Position numbers and translations under genes: made by a program. Positions 52,402 through 61,929 of a stretch of 64,000 bases of DNA are shown here, in pieces. The stretch comes from an uncultured Lachnospiraceae bacterium (GTDB taxonomy: Bacteria; Bacillota; Clostridia; Lachnospirales; Lachnospiraceae). The stretch covers positions 372,001 through 436,000 of the forward strand of contig CAJTUB010000001.1 of the NCBI GenBank assembly GCA_910579465.1, written 5' to 3'. Position 1 is the stretch's first letter. Each line of letters begins with the position of its first letter. The notes under the pieces were generated by a model that did no database searches, was not told the DNA's origin, and saw only the letters and a list, made by a program, of their open reading frames with translations.

Positions 52402-52463
52402 TTGGTGATAGGAAAGGACCTAAAAAGGAACAGGCTTTTCTGTTGCCCCGTTAGAATAGTTTT

Positions 52464-52526
52464 GCTTCGTAAATTCCTGTTAAACTGGAAAGGGATGTGT
52501 TTCCGGTTTAACAGGAATTTGGAAGC
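52464..52526 (+). terminator. Long hairpin after the VWA protein gene
   Basis: AAATTCCTGTTAAACTGGAAA pairs with TTTCCGGTTTAACAGGAATT across a short loop; flanking GCTTC/GAAGC extends the stem. Terminator or stability element. Confidence 0.7.
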
Positions 52527-52629
52527 AAAATATCGGGTTATTAGGAAATTAAAATTACAGAGTTTACTGAAATAGACTTGTTTTTTATGAAAGGCTTGAC
52601 ATGACAGGATGATGAAGAAAGGAAAGATT

Positions 52630-53082
52630 ATGAAAAAGAAGCTATTTTATCTGTGTCTTGGTACATTGCTAGTGTGTGCTTGCTTTTGGCTCCGATACAG
52701 GCTTGTGAACAGACAGTTTTATAAATTTGTACAGGATATAAAATCGGAATATTCGTATGTTGAAGATGTCCAGTTAGAAAATTTTGGACCACATTGTGTG
52801 ATAACGGTTCATATGGATAAGAACTATTGTGATTATGAAATACTAGAAAAGGTTTTTATTAAGGTTATGGTTGAAATTTGTAAAGAAGTTAATTTTCAGT
52901 ATTTTGTAGAAAAGTATAACGAAAAAATAGGTGGAAGTCCGGCATTTTTTACCGTGATTTTTTATCAAGAAGGAATTGATAATGAAGAATTATGCCGTTA
53001 TACCAGCTATAAGGATTTTGAAGTCTGGGAATTAGAGAGTGACCGTTCCGTGAAGTTCTATGTTTCCGATTACTTGCAATAA
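52630..53082 (+). CDS. Small membrane-anchored protein, paralogue A
   Basis: A 150-residue protein with an N-terminal hydrophobic segment (LFYLCLGTLLVCACFWL) and an outside domain. The start at 52630 is set by GAAAGGA. It is a tandem paralogue of the gene at 53333: the first 45 and last 29 residues are nearly identical, while the middle differs. The Cys in the hydrophobic segment is not a clear lipobox. Function unknown. Confidence 0.75.
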   Translation: MKKKLFYLCLGTLLVCACFWLRYRLVNRQFYKFVQDIKSEYSYVEDVQLENFGPHCVITVHMDKNYCDYEILEKVFIKVMVEICKEVNFQYFVEKYNEKIGGSPAFFTVIFYQEGIDNEELCRYTSYKDFEVWELESDRSVKFYVSDYLQ

Positions 53083-53332
53083 AATGCGATAGGATTGGAT
53101 TATCTGTTATAGAGCCGGAGTCAGATATTTAATCGTCAGTGCAAGATATAAAATGTGTATGCGAACGCTTAAGAAGAATTTTTGTATATACGGAAAGAGT
53201 GTTGACTAAAACGCTTTTAAGACGAAAGGATAAATACAGTGTTCTTACAGATACGGTGCTTGTCAGGTGTGTTTTAAGTGTGATGTTCATGAGGAAAGAG
53301 AGGTGTATTTTTTGGCTGGTCGAGGAAAAGCT

Positions 53333-53785
53333 ATGAAGAAAAAGGTACTCTATTTATTTCTTGGTCTATTGCTAGTGTGTGCTTGCTTTTGGCTCCGGTA
53401 CAGGCTTGTGAACAGACAGTTTTATAAATTTGTACGGGATATAAAATCAGAATTTGAATATGTGGAGAGTATTAGGGTTGGAGGTCATGGACCACATTGC
53501 TGGATAAGCGTTTATGTGGAAGAGGACAGTTGTGATTATGAAAAATTGGAACCAGTATTTATAAGGATAATGATTGAAATCGCCCAAGAGGAAAATTTCC
53601 AGTATTTTTCAGAAAGGCATGATAGGTGGGCAGGGGGAGAACCAGTATTTTTTAATGTGATTTTTCATCAAGAAGGAATAAAGAATAAAGCACTATGCCG
53701 TTATACCAGCTATAAGGATTTTGAAGTCTGGGAATTAGAGAGTGACCGTTCCGTGAAATTCTATGTTTCTGATTACTTACAATGA
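53333..53785 (+). CDS. Small membrane-anchored protein, paralogue B
   Basis: A 150-residue duplicate of the gene at 52630, with GAGGA before the ATG. The end (CRYTSYKDFEVWELESDR and onward) is identical in protein and nearly identical in DNA to paralogue A, while residues 50-120 differ at many positions. Such ends suggest recent duplication with gene conversion. The upstream leader resembles the one before the gene at 53898, so the whole unit was copied. Function unknown. Confidence 0.75.
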   Translation: MKKKVLYLFLGLLLVCACFWLRYRLVNRQFYKFVRDIKSEFEYVESIRVGGHGPHCWISVYVEEDSCDYEKLEPVFIRIMIEIAQEENFQYFSERHDRWAGGEPVFFNVIFHQEGIKNKALCRYTSYKDFEVWELESDRSVKFYVSDYLQ

Positions 53786-53897
53786 AAAGGCATATGGCTT
53801 AATTATCCGGCACGCTGTGCTGTGTCTGTCATTGGTATTCTAAGTGCGATGTTCATGGGGAAAGAGGGCGCATTTTTTATCTAGCCAAGGAGGGACT

Positions 53898-54899
53898 ATG
53901 AAATACAGAAAAAAGCTTTATATCAAAATAGTGGTATCTTTATCAGTTTTTTGCATGGTTATGCTTCTTTTTCTGCTGTTCAAAAAAGGAAAGAAGTACC
54001 CGTTTACATATTCTGAAAGCTCACAATACATACCGATTGCAGATGGTGAGCTGCTGGAACTGACAGGAGACGGCGGGGTCTTCCGGTATAGTAATACCGG
54101 AAGGAAAAACCTTATCCTGGAATCGTCGGATATTCGGCATTTGTCGGTGTTGTATGAGGAGGATGTAGTATATATCCTGAGTGTCCATAAGGATGGTTTA
54201 CTTGCCCTTGGAAGGGACTTTTCCTTTCAGGAGAAGAGAATTGCGAGTTTGGAGGGAGTGAAAAAAGCAGGGCTACAGTTCAACGGTATCGTTGTGCTTA
54301 CGGAAAGAGGAGAGGTGTATGAAGGGACGATTCCTGGAACCCTGGCTGATTTCTATGAAGATGCTACAGGGGATGTGGAGCTTGTAAAGGTAGAGAACAT
54401 GCCTGAAATCGCTGATATGTCCGTTACGGAGAGAGACAATGTATGTCTGACTAAAAAAGGAGAGGTATGGGCAAAGGGGAAGTTTGGTATGAATGCGTAT
54501 GAGGATTATACAAAAATTCCCGTAGAGGTGCCAATAGTACAAATAAGTAATGCGGGAGATACAATATTGGCATTAGATGAGGAAGGGATGGTATATGAGG
54601 TAGGACTGGTGTTAGCCGAGAAAAACTGGAGTGGTAGAAATAAACAGTTTACAAAGGTGTTAACTTATGGAAAGGCAGTACAGGTTTATGGTTTTGGTGA
54701 CCGTGCGGTGCTGTATAACAAGAATGGAACCGTTTACTTTTTTGGTTATATAGGCAGGGGGAAGGGCTATGAAAAATGGGGAGGCAAAGTGAGAGGACTT
54801 AAGAATGTAAGACAGGTATTTATCCGGGGAGAGTATATTTGCGTTTTATGTGAGGACTGTCTGTATATACGGAAGGAGCCGTTGCCAAAACGATTCTAG
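53898..54899 (+). CDS. Membrane-anchored RCC1-like propeller protein
   Basis: A 333-residue protein with an N-terminal transmembrane helix (IVVSLSVFCMVMLLFLLF) and an outside domain of repeated units such as VLTERGEVYEG, CLTKKGEVWAKG, ALDEEGMVYEVG and LYNKNGTVYFFG. These are RCC1-type beta-propeller blades. AAGGAGG precedes the ATG at 53898. It is the third gene of a cluster of small anchored proteins. Bacterial propellers of this type usually bind proteins; partner unknown. Confidence 0.78.
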   Translation: MKYRKKLYIKIVVSLSVFCMVMLLFLLFKKGKKYPFTYSESSQYIPIADGELLELTGDGGVFRYSNTGRKNLILESSDIRHLSVLYEEDVVYILSVHKDGLLALGRDFSFQEKRIASLEGVKKAGLQFNGIVVLTERGEVYEGTIPGTLADFYEDATGDVELVKVENMPEIADMSVTERDNVCLTKKGEVWAKGKFGMNAYEDYTKIPVEVPIVQISNAGDTILALDEEGMVYEVGLVLAEKNWSGRNKQFTKVLTYGKAVQVYGFGDRAVLYNKNGTVYFFGYIGRGKGYEKWGGKVRGLKNVRQVFIRGEYICVLCEDCLYIRKEPLPKRF

Positions 54900-54908
54900 G
54901 AATGAGGG

Positions 54909-54943
54909 AAAGGCACAGCATTTTCTGGACGCTGTGCCTCTTT
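54909..54943 (+). terminator. Terminator after the RCC1-like gene
   Basis: AAAGGCACAGC pairs with GCTGTGCCTCTTT (one bulge) across 11 bases. Confidence 0.75.
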
Positions 54944-55080
54944 AGATAGTTGTGCAATAATGATTTTATGGAAGATTGGAAGTAGTATTTTTTTGAAAAA
55001 ATATAATGAAAAATAGGCGGCGAACTGACTTTTCTTCGCTAATGCGCCACAAAACTGCGGAAGCAGACCACAAAATGTAT

Positions 55081-55108
55081 TTGTTCCGGAGGGGATTCAT
55101 GGTACAAT
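55081..55108 (+). promoter_or_regulatory. Promoter of the GH31-GH36 operon
   Basis: TTGTTC (55081-55086) and TACAAT (55103-55108) with a 16-bp spacer, about 70 nt before the start. Confidence 0.6.
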
Positions 55109-55179
55109 AAAGGAAGGTCTGATTATACTTTTCCCGGACAAGGGAAGGTCCTGCCGGGAAGAGGGAAAAGAGGTGTCGC

Positions 55180-57561
55180 ATGTTAGCTGTAGTGAAGGGA
55201 AAAAACAGGGAAATCAAAGGGGTTCTGCGGGAGAATGACAGGCTGTATCTGGAATCGGAGGCAGGCCGCTACAGGCTGGAGCCGGAGACGGCGCGGACGG
55301 TCCGGATTACCTATACGCAGAGGGAGCAGTTTTCTGACTGGAAAAAGCCCGGCGTCCTTTTGCGGGAGCCGTGGAGCAGATGGGAGTATGAGGAGGAGGA
55401 GGATTGCATTCTTTTCCGGACGGAGGAGCTTTGTATCCGTATTGACAGAAGGACGGCTTCGTTCCGGTATTTCAGTGCGGACGGAAAATTGTTACTAAGG
55501 GAGAGGGAACGGGAAAGCAAGACACTGGAGGAGTTTCCGGTCTATGTGCCGACAGGGGAAGGAATGCGGATAGAGAAGGTAGCTACGCCGGACGGAACAA
55601 AGGAGGTGGTACGGGAGGCAGAGCGCGAACGTGCCGGTTCCCTGTACCACACCAGATTTTATCCCGAATGGCAGGAGGGAGAGGCGCTCTATGGTCTGGG
55701 ACAGCAGGAAGAGGGCTTTTTGAATCTGCGCGGGCAGACCGTCTATGTGCATCAGGCAAACAGAAAAATAGCGCTGCCGGTGCTGGTTTCCAATCTGGGG
55801 TACGGACTGTTAGTGGATACCTACAGCCCTATGATTTTCCAGGATACGGCGTACGGCTCCTATCTATACACGGAAGCGGATGTAGAGCTGGATTACTATT
55901 TTATGTACGGCGGGACGATGGACGGGGTAATCAGGGAATACCGTACCTTAACCGGAAAAGCCGCCCTGCTGCCAAAGTGGGCGTTCGGCTATTTACAGTC
56001 ACAGGAGCGCTATGAAACGGAAGAGGAGATTCTTTCCGTGGCGGAGGAGTTCCGTGGCAGGGGAATCGGTCTGGACGCGCTGATACTGGACTGGTGTTCC
56101 TGGGAGGGGGATTTGTGGGGACAGAAAACCCTGGATAGCGCACGTTTCCCGCATCCTGCGGAAATGCTTCAGGCGCTCCATGAAAAGCAGATACATTTTA
56201 TGATTTCCATCTGGCCGAACATGTCGGAAAAATCGGAGAATTATAAGGAGTTTAAAGAGAAGGGGCTTCTTCTGCCGGGCAGCAGTATTTACAATGCCCT
56301 GAAACCGGAGGGGCGGAGGCTGTACTGGGAGCAGGTGAAGCGGGGGCTGTTTTCCTATGGAATTGACGCGTGGTGGTGTGACAGCAGCGAGCCGTTTACA
56401 CCGGAGTGGAACCATCCGGAGGCGGTAGAGCCGGGAAGGATGTACGAGGAATATTATCGTACCGCATCGCTTCATATGCCTGCGGAGCAGGGAAACGCCT
56501 ATGCGCTGTATCATGCGCAGGCAATTTATGAGGGGCAGCGGTCGGAGGAAAACGGCAATGAGAAAAGAGTAGTCAACCTGACCCGGAGCGGCTATACGGG
56601 GCAGCAGCGCTACGCTACGATTCTGTGGTCGGGGGATATTGCGGCGAGCTGGGAGACGCTTAGAAAGCAGATTGCGGCGGGGCTGGGCTTTTGTGCAAGC
56701 GGGATGCCGTACTGGACGACAGACATCGGCGCCTTTTTTGTAAAGGAGGGCGGTCTGTGGTACTGGAAGGGGGATTACCCGGACGGTACGGCGGATATGG
56801 GCTACCGGGAGCTGTTTGTGCGCTGGTATCAGTGGGCATGCTTTCTGCCTGTATTCCGCGGACACGGGACGGACTGCCGCAGGGAATTGTGGAACTTCGG
56901 CGGACCGGGGGAGGCGTTCTATGAGGCGCTGCTTGCGGCAAACCGGCTGCGGTATGAGCTGATGCCGTATCTTTACTCCCTTGCCGGGCTGGTCTGGCTG
57001 GAGGATGGAAGTATTATAAAGCCGCTGGCGTTTGCATTTCCGGAGGATGAGATAGCACTCGGGATAAAGGACCAGTATTTGTTCGGAAACGCCCTGATGG
57101 TATGTCCGGTAACGCATCCGATGTACTATGGGCGGAACTCGGAGCGGTTAGGGGATGTTCCGGAATGCCGGAGGGTCTATCTGCCGGAGGGGAGCGGCTG
57201 GTACGAGTACCGGAGCGGCAGGTATTATGAGGGCGGACAGTGGATTTCCTGTGAAGCGCCGCTTGAGAAGCTCCCGTTATTCGTAAGGGAGGGAAGTATT
57301 GTTCCGCGGACGCTTCCGGCGCAGTCGGTTGCCGGGCTGACAGGGGAGTTGTTTCTGGACGTTTATACCGGAAGGGACGGGGAGTTTACGCTTTATGAGG
57401 ATACGGGCGACGGATATGGGTACGAGAACGGGGAATACCGGACCGTTACGCTGCGCTGGAACGAGCAGGCACAGAAGCTTTCCGTGGACAAGGAGGAAGC
57501 TTTTAAGGACAGGAAGGTCACGGTAGGGCTGATTTGCAAGGAGAGTAAGGAAAGGAGCTGA
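55180..57561 (+). CDS. GH31 alpha-glycosidase
   Basis: A 793-residue intracellular enzyme without a signal peptide. The N-terminal domain is beta-rich. The barrel has the nucleophile Asp near residue 401 in WWCDSSEP and the acid/base Asp near 485 in WSGD, then PYWTTDIGAF. GH31 enzymes hydrolyse alpha-glucosides or alpha-xylosides with retention. The short variant WCDSSEP with ILDWCSWEG upstream resembles alpha-xylosidase or oligosaccharide-type members, but specificity is uncertain. The next gene, a GH36, starts four bases later, so both probably act on one imported oligosaccharide. Confidence 0.9.
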   Translation: MLAVVKGKNREIKGVLRENDRLYLESEAGRYRLEPETARTVRITYTQREQFSDWKKPGVLLREPWSRWEYEEEEDCILFRTEELCIRIDRRTASFRYFSADGKLLLRERERESKTLEEFPVYVPTGEGMRIEKVATPDGTKEVVREAERERAGSLYHTRFYPEWQEGEALYGLGQQEEGFLNLRGQTVYVHQANRKIALPVLVSNLGYGLLVDTYSPMIFQDTAYGSYLYTEADVELDYYFMYGGTMDGVIREYRTLTGKAALLPKWAFGYLQSQERYETEEEILSVAEEFRGRGIGLDALILDWCSWEGDLWGQKTLDSARFPHPAEMLQALHEKQIHFMISIWPNMSEKSENYKEFKEKGLLLPGSSIYNALKPEGRRLYWEQVKRGLFSYGIDAWWCDSSEPFTPEWNHPEAVEPGRMYEEYYRTASLHMPAEQGNAYALYHAQAIYEGQRSEENGNEKRVVNLTRSGYTGQQRYATILWSGDIAASWETLRKQIAAGLGFCASGMPYWTTDIGAFFVKEGGLWYWKGDYPDGTADMGYRELFVRWYQWACFLPVFRGHGTDCRRELWNFGGPGEAFYEALLAANRLRYELMPYLYSLAGLVWLEDGSIIKPLAFAFPEDEIALGIKDQYLFGNALMVCPVTHPMYYGRNSERLGDVPECRRVYLPEGSGWYEYRSGRYYEGGQWISCEAPLEKLPLFVREGSIVPRTLPAQSVAGLTGELFLDVYTGRDGEFTLYEDTGDGYGYENGEYRTVTLRWNEQAQKLSVDKEEAFKDRKVTVGLICKESKERS

Positions 57562-57565
57562 CGCG

Positions 57566-59665
57566 ATGAAAGAGGTATATAAAAGGTTCCGGCTCGGGGA
57601 TATGTGGGCGCTCTATCTGCTTGATACGGATACACAGCTGTGCGGGCTTGCCCTCCTGCCGGACGGGTATCAGGAGCAGCTGACGATGGAGGGCTGGTGG
57701 AATATCGAGCCGGTGGTCCAGATGAAGCTTGTGGGGGACTCCTATCCGGAAGGCTTTATCAGCGGGCACTCGATGAAAAACAGCGCTACCACATACGGGC
57801 TGCGGTTTCAGGGACAGGAGACGGAGGAAGGGAATCCGTTCAGGATTATTACGACGTTAGAAAAGGACGGTGTCGTGGCAAAGCACATTCTGGAATATCC
57901 GCAGGGCAGCTCCTTTATGAAAATGTATACGCAGGTAAGCCAGGACAGGGAGGAGCCGGTGATGATAGAGATGGTGTCCTCGTATAATCTGTGCGCCTTT
58001 TCCGGGCTCAGCCCGGAGTTAAGGATGGAGGATTTTGTCCTGCACCGGATGCAGAGCAAGTGGAGCATGGAGGGGAAGCTGGAAAGCACGCCGTTCCTCG
58101 ACCTGCAGTTAGAGCCTGCATGGCTCCGCATCGGGGCAAACAGCATACGCTTCGGTGAGGTCGGCTCTATGCCGGTGCGCAGATATTTTCCGTGGATGAT
58201 AGCAGAGGATACAAAATACGGCTACAGCATCGGAATACAGCTCTGCCACCCGGCATCGTGGCAGATGGAGGTCTACAACAAGGACGACAGGATTTCCTTG
58301 TCGGGCGGGCTTGCGGACCGGGAGTTCGGACACTGGATGAAGCGTCTCGGAAAGGGAGAGGTGTTTGAGACGCCGGTGGCAGTTGTCACGGTGGCAAGGG
58401 AGGATGTCGACGGTATCAGCGAACGGCTGGTATCGGCGCAGAAGGTCAATCTGGAGAATGTGCCGCAGACGGAGCAGGAGCTTCCGGTCGTGTTTAACGA
58501 ATACTGTACCACCTGGGGCAATCCTACCGAAGAAAATATGCTGAAAATTATTGATATCCTGAAAGGGAAGGGCATCCGGTACTGCGTGATTGATGCAGGC
58601 TGGCATGTAAAGAACGGAGCGGACTGGTCCGACATCGGGGACTGGATTCCGAATCCGGACCGGTTCCCGAAGGGGCTGGCCTATATTGCCTCGGAAATCC
58701 GGAAGGCAGGCATGATACCGGGACTCTGGTTTGAAATGGAGGTAGCCGGAGGGGCGTCGGAGATGTTCCGGAACGAGACGGAGCTGTTGCACCGGGACGG
58801 GTATCCGCTACAGGCGTGCATGCGGCGTTTTCTTGATATGAGAAAGCCTTCGGTGCAGAAGTATCTGGAGGAGCGGGTGATTGACCAGCTGGAGGAGAGC
58901 GGCTTCGGCTATTTAAAGGTGGATTACAATGACAGTATCGGAATCGGCTGTGACGGGGCGGAATCGTTAGGCGAGGGACTCCGCCAGAATATGGCGGCAT
59001 CGCAGCGGTTTTTCCGGAGAATCCGGGAACGCCTGCCGGAGCTCGTCATTGAGAACTGTTCCTCCGGCGGGCACCGTTTAGAGCCGTCCATGCAGGCGCT
59101 GTGCAGTATGGCTTCCTTTTCGGATGCGCATGAATGGAAGGCGATTCCGGTCATTGCGGCGAATGTGACAAGGGCAATCCTGCCGGCACAGAGCCAGATC
59201 TGGGCGGTGTTACGCAAGGACGACGATGAGAAGCGCCTGTATTATTCCCTGTGCAATACGTTTCTTGGAAGAATGTGTCTTTCCGGCGATGTGTATGACC
59301 TTGCGGACTGGCAGTGGGACATTGTAGAGGAGAGTATCCGTTTCTATAAAAAGTGCGCCCCGGTCATTAAAAACGGGCGTAATTACAGGCAGGGGCCTTT
59401 GCTAAAGAGCTATCACCATCTGCGCGGGTTCCAGACAGTCTGCCGCAAGGGCGCGGAAGGTACGGCAATGCTTGTCGTGGTACATACCTTCGAGGAGGCG
59501 CCGGAGGAGCTGGAAATCACACTCCCGGAGGCAGACGGGGCAGTATGGAGGCTTCCGGAGAAGTTCTGCCGTAAAGAAATTACCGCAGAGCTGCGGGGAG
59601 AAAAGCTGCGGCTCTGCGGTATGACGGAATATGACGGAGCAGTAATTCTGTTAGAGCGGGTTTAA
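57566..59665 (+). CDS. GH36 alpha-galactosidase
   Basis: A 699-residue enzyme without a signal peptide. The GH36 landmarks are GLWFEMEVAG, RFLDMRKPSV, the nucleophile Asp in YLKVDYN (near 452), ENCSSGGHR, and the acid/base Asp in FSDAHE (near 520). It removes alpha-galactosyl units from raffinose-type sugars or galactosides. AAGGAG lies in the end of the GH31 gene. The pair forms a small operon for alpha-linked plant oligosaccharides; no transporter is adjacent. Confidence 0.9.
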   Translation: MKEVYKRFRLGDMWALYLLDTDTQLCGLALLPDGYQEQLTMEGWWNIEPVVQMKLVGDSYPEGFISGHSMKNSATTYGLRFQGQETEEGNPFRIITTLEKDGVVAKHILEYPQGSSFMKMYTQVSQDREEPVMIEMVSSYNLCAFSGLSPELRMEDFVLHRMQSKWSMEGKLESTPFLDLQLEPAWLRIGANSIRFGEVGSMPVRRYFPWMIAEDTKYGYSIGIQLCHPASWQMEVYNKDDRISLSGGLADREFGHWMKRLGKGEVFETPVAVVTVAREDVDGISERLVSAQKVNLENVPQTEQELPVVFNEYCTTWGNPTEENMLKIIDILKGKGIRYCVIDAGWHVKNGADWSDIGDWIPNPDRFPKGLAYIASEIRKAGMIPGLWFEMEVAGGASEMFRNETELLHRDGYPLQACMRRFLDMRKPSVQKYLEERVIDQLEESGFGYLKVDYNDSIGIGCDGAESLGEGLRQNMAASQRFFRRIRERLPELVIENCSSGGHRLEPSMQALCSMASFSDAHEWKAIPVIAANVTRAILPAQSQIWAVLRKDDDEKRLYYSLCNTFLGRMCLSGDVYDLADWQWDIVEESIRFYKKCAPVIKNGRNYRQGPLLKSYHHLRGFQTVCRKGAEGTAMLVVVHTFEEAPEELEITLPEADGAVWRLPEKFCRKEITAELRGEKLRLCGMTEYDGAVILLERV

Positions 59666-59687
59666 GCGTTGATTCGGTTGATTGGAG

Positions 59688-60854
59688 TTACCGTCCTTCT
59701 GTTTCCGGTGTCTTCAGGGTCAGGCTGTACGCGTTTCTGCGGAAGCTGCGGAAGCATGCCTGTCCAAGCGGCGTGGCGGCAAGAACTTCCTTTGCCGCCC
59801 GGATGACGGCAGGGAAGTCCCACGCGATAAGGTCAAGATATCCGTAGAACTCTCCGGTGGCGCCGCCGGTAAAGGTCGCCGCATCGGCTCCGGCTTTTTC
59901 TAAAATCCCTGCCTCTATCCGGTCCCGGAGAGGCAGGATTTCATTTTTCCCAATCCCCTCTAACGGCCAGTAAAGAAAGCCAGGTACGGCACCGTCCCGG
60001 TACAGAAGGTCCATGTAATAGTCGTCACCGCCAAAATAAGCGTTGATTAACGGCAGACAGCAGGTCATGCCTACGAACACATCCGCACGGAGAGGAGCGT
60101 CCTCCTCCAGGACAGGAGTGCTCTGGTAGCCGGTGTAGCATTCACAGGCGGCTGCCGGGTCCGCGGAGGCGGACCAGCCGTCCGGGTCAACCGTAGCTTC
60201 AATATAGGAAGGCAGCTCTGACAGAGGAAGGCTGTCTGCACCGGCAGGAGCAGACAGAAGCCGGACATCGTCGATATAGCGCATCGAAGCGATTTCACCC
60301 AGCACCTGGTCGAGAAGAATATAGGCGAGAGAGTAGGCATTGTTCTCATTTGCCTCCAGTAACGGAAGCAGCTTTTCACAATAGAGGGAAAGGGCAAGCT
60401 TCTTGCCGGGGCGCTCCTCTGCCCGGACCGTAAAATCGGCAGCGGCAACCTCAAGACCGTGCATCCGCATGACATAATTGTCAGACCGGGTGCGTCCTAC
60501 GAGGATATTCCAGTGCTCTTTGATATGCTCCGGCGCATGCTCTGCAAAGTAAACAAGTTGGAACAGCCGGACCCGGTTTCCCTCCGGCGTAAGAATCAGA
60601 TTGTATTTTTTACCGTCAAAGCCTAATTCAAAGGCAGGACCGTCAAAGGCAGCGGAAAGTATCTCCGAGCAGCTGGTAATCAGCTCCCTGCCGGTATCCT
60701 CCGTCCTTGCCCGGTCCATCAGGTTACGCAGGCGGGCTTCCGAGGCCGTAAAAGCAGCCCAGGCTTTCGCGGTGCGTGTCCGGAAAGGTGTGATGTGTTC
60801 CGGGCAGGAAAGGTCTTCCTCCGGGTTCGGATGGTTGGTTTTAACGTCAGCCAT
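59688..60854 (-). CDS. Hypothetical protein, 388 residues
   Basis: A soluble, acidic 388-residue protein starting MADVKTNHPNPEED after GGGAGA. A longer frame begins 32 codons earlier but lies over the promoter. The sequence has a Cys pair (ECYTGY; GMTCCLP) and a Gly/Tyr-rich segment (NAYFGGDDYYMDLLY), with no motif I can name. It is convergent with the GH36 gene and has its own promoter at 60895-60922. Confidence 0.75.
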   Translation of the reverse strand: MADVKTNHPNPEEDLSCPEHITPFRTRTAKAWAAFTASEARLRNLMDRARTEDTGRELITSCSEILSAAFDGPAFELGFDGKKYNLILTPEGNRVRLFQLVYFAEHAPEHIKEHWNILVGRTRSDNYVMRMHGLEVAAADFTVRAEERPGKKLALSLYCEKLLPLLEANENNAYSLAYILLDQVLGEIASMRYIDDVRLLSAPAGADSLPLSELPSYIEATVDPDGWSASADPAAACECYTGYQSTPVLEEDAPLRADVFVGMTCCLPLINAYFGGDDYYMDLLYRDGAVPGFLYWPLEGIGKNEILPLRDRIEAGILEKAGADAATFTGGATGEFYGYLDLIAWDFPAVIRAAKEVLAATPLGQACFRSFRRNAYSLTLKTPETEGR

Positions 60855-60894
60855 AGTGGTTTCTCCCTTCATGTTTCCTTTTGTAGTTAAGTTT

Positions 60895-60922
60895 ATTATA
60901 ACACAATATGTCCTGTTGGCAA
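60895..60922 (-). promoter_or_regulatory. Promoter of the 388-residue protein gene
   Basis: Minus-strand TTGCCA (60917-60922) and TATAAT (60895-60900) with a 16-bp spacer. Confidence 0.68.
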
Positions 60923-60943
60923 GGAAGTTTAAGAAGCCCAAGA

Positions 60944-60972
60944 TTGACAAAATGAAAAAGAAGTGATATTAT
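60944..60972 (+). promoter_or_regulatory. Promoter of the S51 peptidase gene
   Basis: TTGACA (60944-60949) and TATTAT (60967-60972) with a 17-bp spacer, back to back with the leftward promoter. The leader before 61101 is about 120 nt. Confidence 0.7.
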
Positions 60973-61100
60973 CAAAAAATAGCATCTGATTGTATGGCAG
61001 GAACAGGCAGTAATGAGTACCCCCCCTTTGGAAACACCGGGTTTTCTATGGCGATATAAAATGATATGGTAAGCTGCAAGGAGATAAAAGGAGATAACGA

Positions 61101-61718
61101 ATGAATGACAGGCATTTGTTTTTAACTTCAAGCGGATTGACAAAGGATATGATAAAATCCTTTTTTGATCTTATAGGGAAGTGTCCGGAAGAAGTGAAGA
61201 TACTTTATATTCCGACTGCCGGAATTGAAAATGATGGTGCAAGGGAAGGCATTGCCATCTGTTTGTATGAGCTTTCATTGATGGGGATTCGTTCCGAAAA
61301 TATATTTGTGTATAATTTAGAATTGATTCTGTCAAAGGGATATAAGCGTACCTATTCGGCATATGTGACAGAGGAGCCTATAGTGAGCAGGCTCATGGGC
61401 ACAGAAGAATTAAAAGAATTCGATGCAGTTTTTGTCGGTGGCGGAGATAGTGCCGTCCTGTGCCGTGAAATGGTCAGGACAGGATTTGACGGTGTGATGG
61501 AACAAGCTGTCAACGCGGGTCTTATGTATGTTGGAATTAGTGCAGGGAGTATGTATGCGGCAGGTAACTTTGAGGATGGATTAAGTATAATTCCGAATCC
61601 GGTAATACCACATTGGAATGGTGACAGGTTAAAGAGTTTGCCAATGGATTGTGGGAAAATTCAAATTGCAGACGGACAGGCGGTTTATATTGAGGGTGAT
61701 AAGATTTGTCTGATATAA
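61101..61718 (+). CDS. Peptidase S51 family protein (dipeptidase E-like)
   Basis: A 205-residue S51 peptidase. The family blocks are LTSSGLT at the start, YIPTAG, FVGGGDSAVL, and the nucleophile Ser near 148 in GISAGSM. S51 enzymes cleave Asp-X dipeptides or cyanophycin-type peptides in the cytoplasm. Length is typical. GGAG lies upstream of the ATG. Confidence 0.88.
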   Translation: MNDRHLFLTSSGLTKDMIKSFFDLIGKCPEEVKILYIPTAGIENDGAREGIAICLYELSLMGIRSENIFVYNLELILSKGYKRTYSAYVTEEPIVSRLMGTEELKEFDAVFVGGGDSAVLCREMVRTGFDGVMEQAVNAGLMYVGISAGSMYAAGNFEDGLSIIPNPVIPHWNGDRLKSLPMDCGKIQIADGQAVYIEGDKICLI

Positions 61719-61743
61719 CCCGAAATGAAAAGGAGAAGCTACA

Positions 61744-61794
61744 ATGAATCAGAACAATCAACTTTTCCGGTTGAACAGGGACGACGATAGGTAG
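61744..61794 (+). CDS. Possible 16-residue peptide
   Basis: An ATG with AAAGGAGA eight bases upstream opens a 16-codon frame (MNQNNQLFRLNRDDDR) whose stop falls directly at a hairpin (61793-61830). It is 25 bp after the S51 gene. It could be a leader peptide or chance. Confidence 0.4.
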   Translation: MNQNNQLFRLNRDDDR

Positions 61795-61830
61795 CGCTTG
61801 TATCTTTGAGGTTTCACAGGTACAAGCGCT
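61793..61830 (+). terminator. Hairpin after the short peptide frame
   Basis: AGCGCTTGTA pairs exactly with TACAAGCGCT across 18 bases. Confidence 0.55.
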
Positions 61831-61870
61831 TCCGGTGTTGTGCCTGTGTGGATTCATAGCAATAGACAGT

Positions 61871-61922
61871 AAAAGAGCCACATAAGGTAGAATTTTAAAT
61901 TTTCCTTATGCGGCTCTTTTTT
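61871..61922 (+). terminator. Rho-independent terminator
   Basis: AAAAGAGCCACATAAGG pairs with CCTTATGCGGCTCTTTT (one mismatch), followed by T residues. Confidence 0.85.
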
Positions 61923-61929
61923 ATGCACA

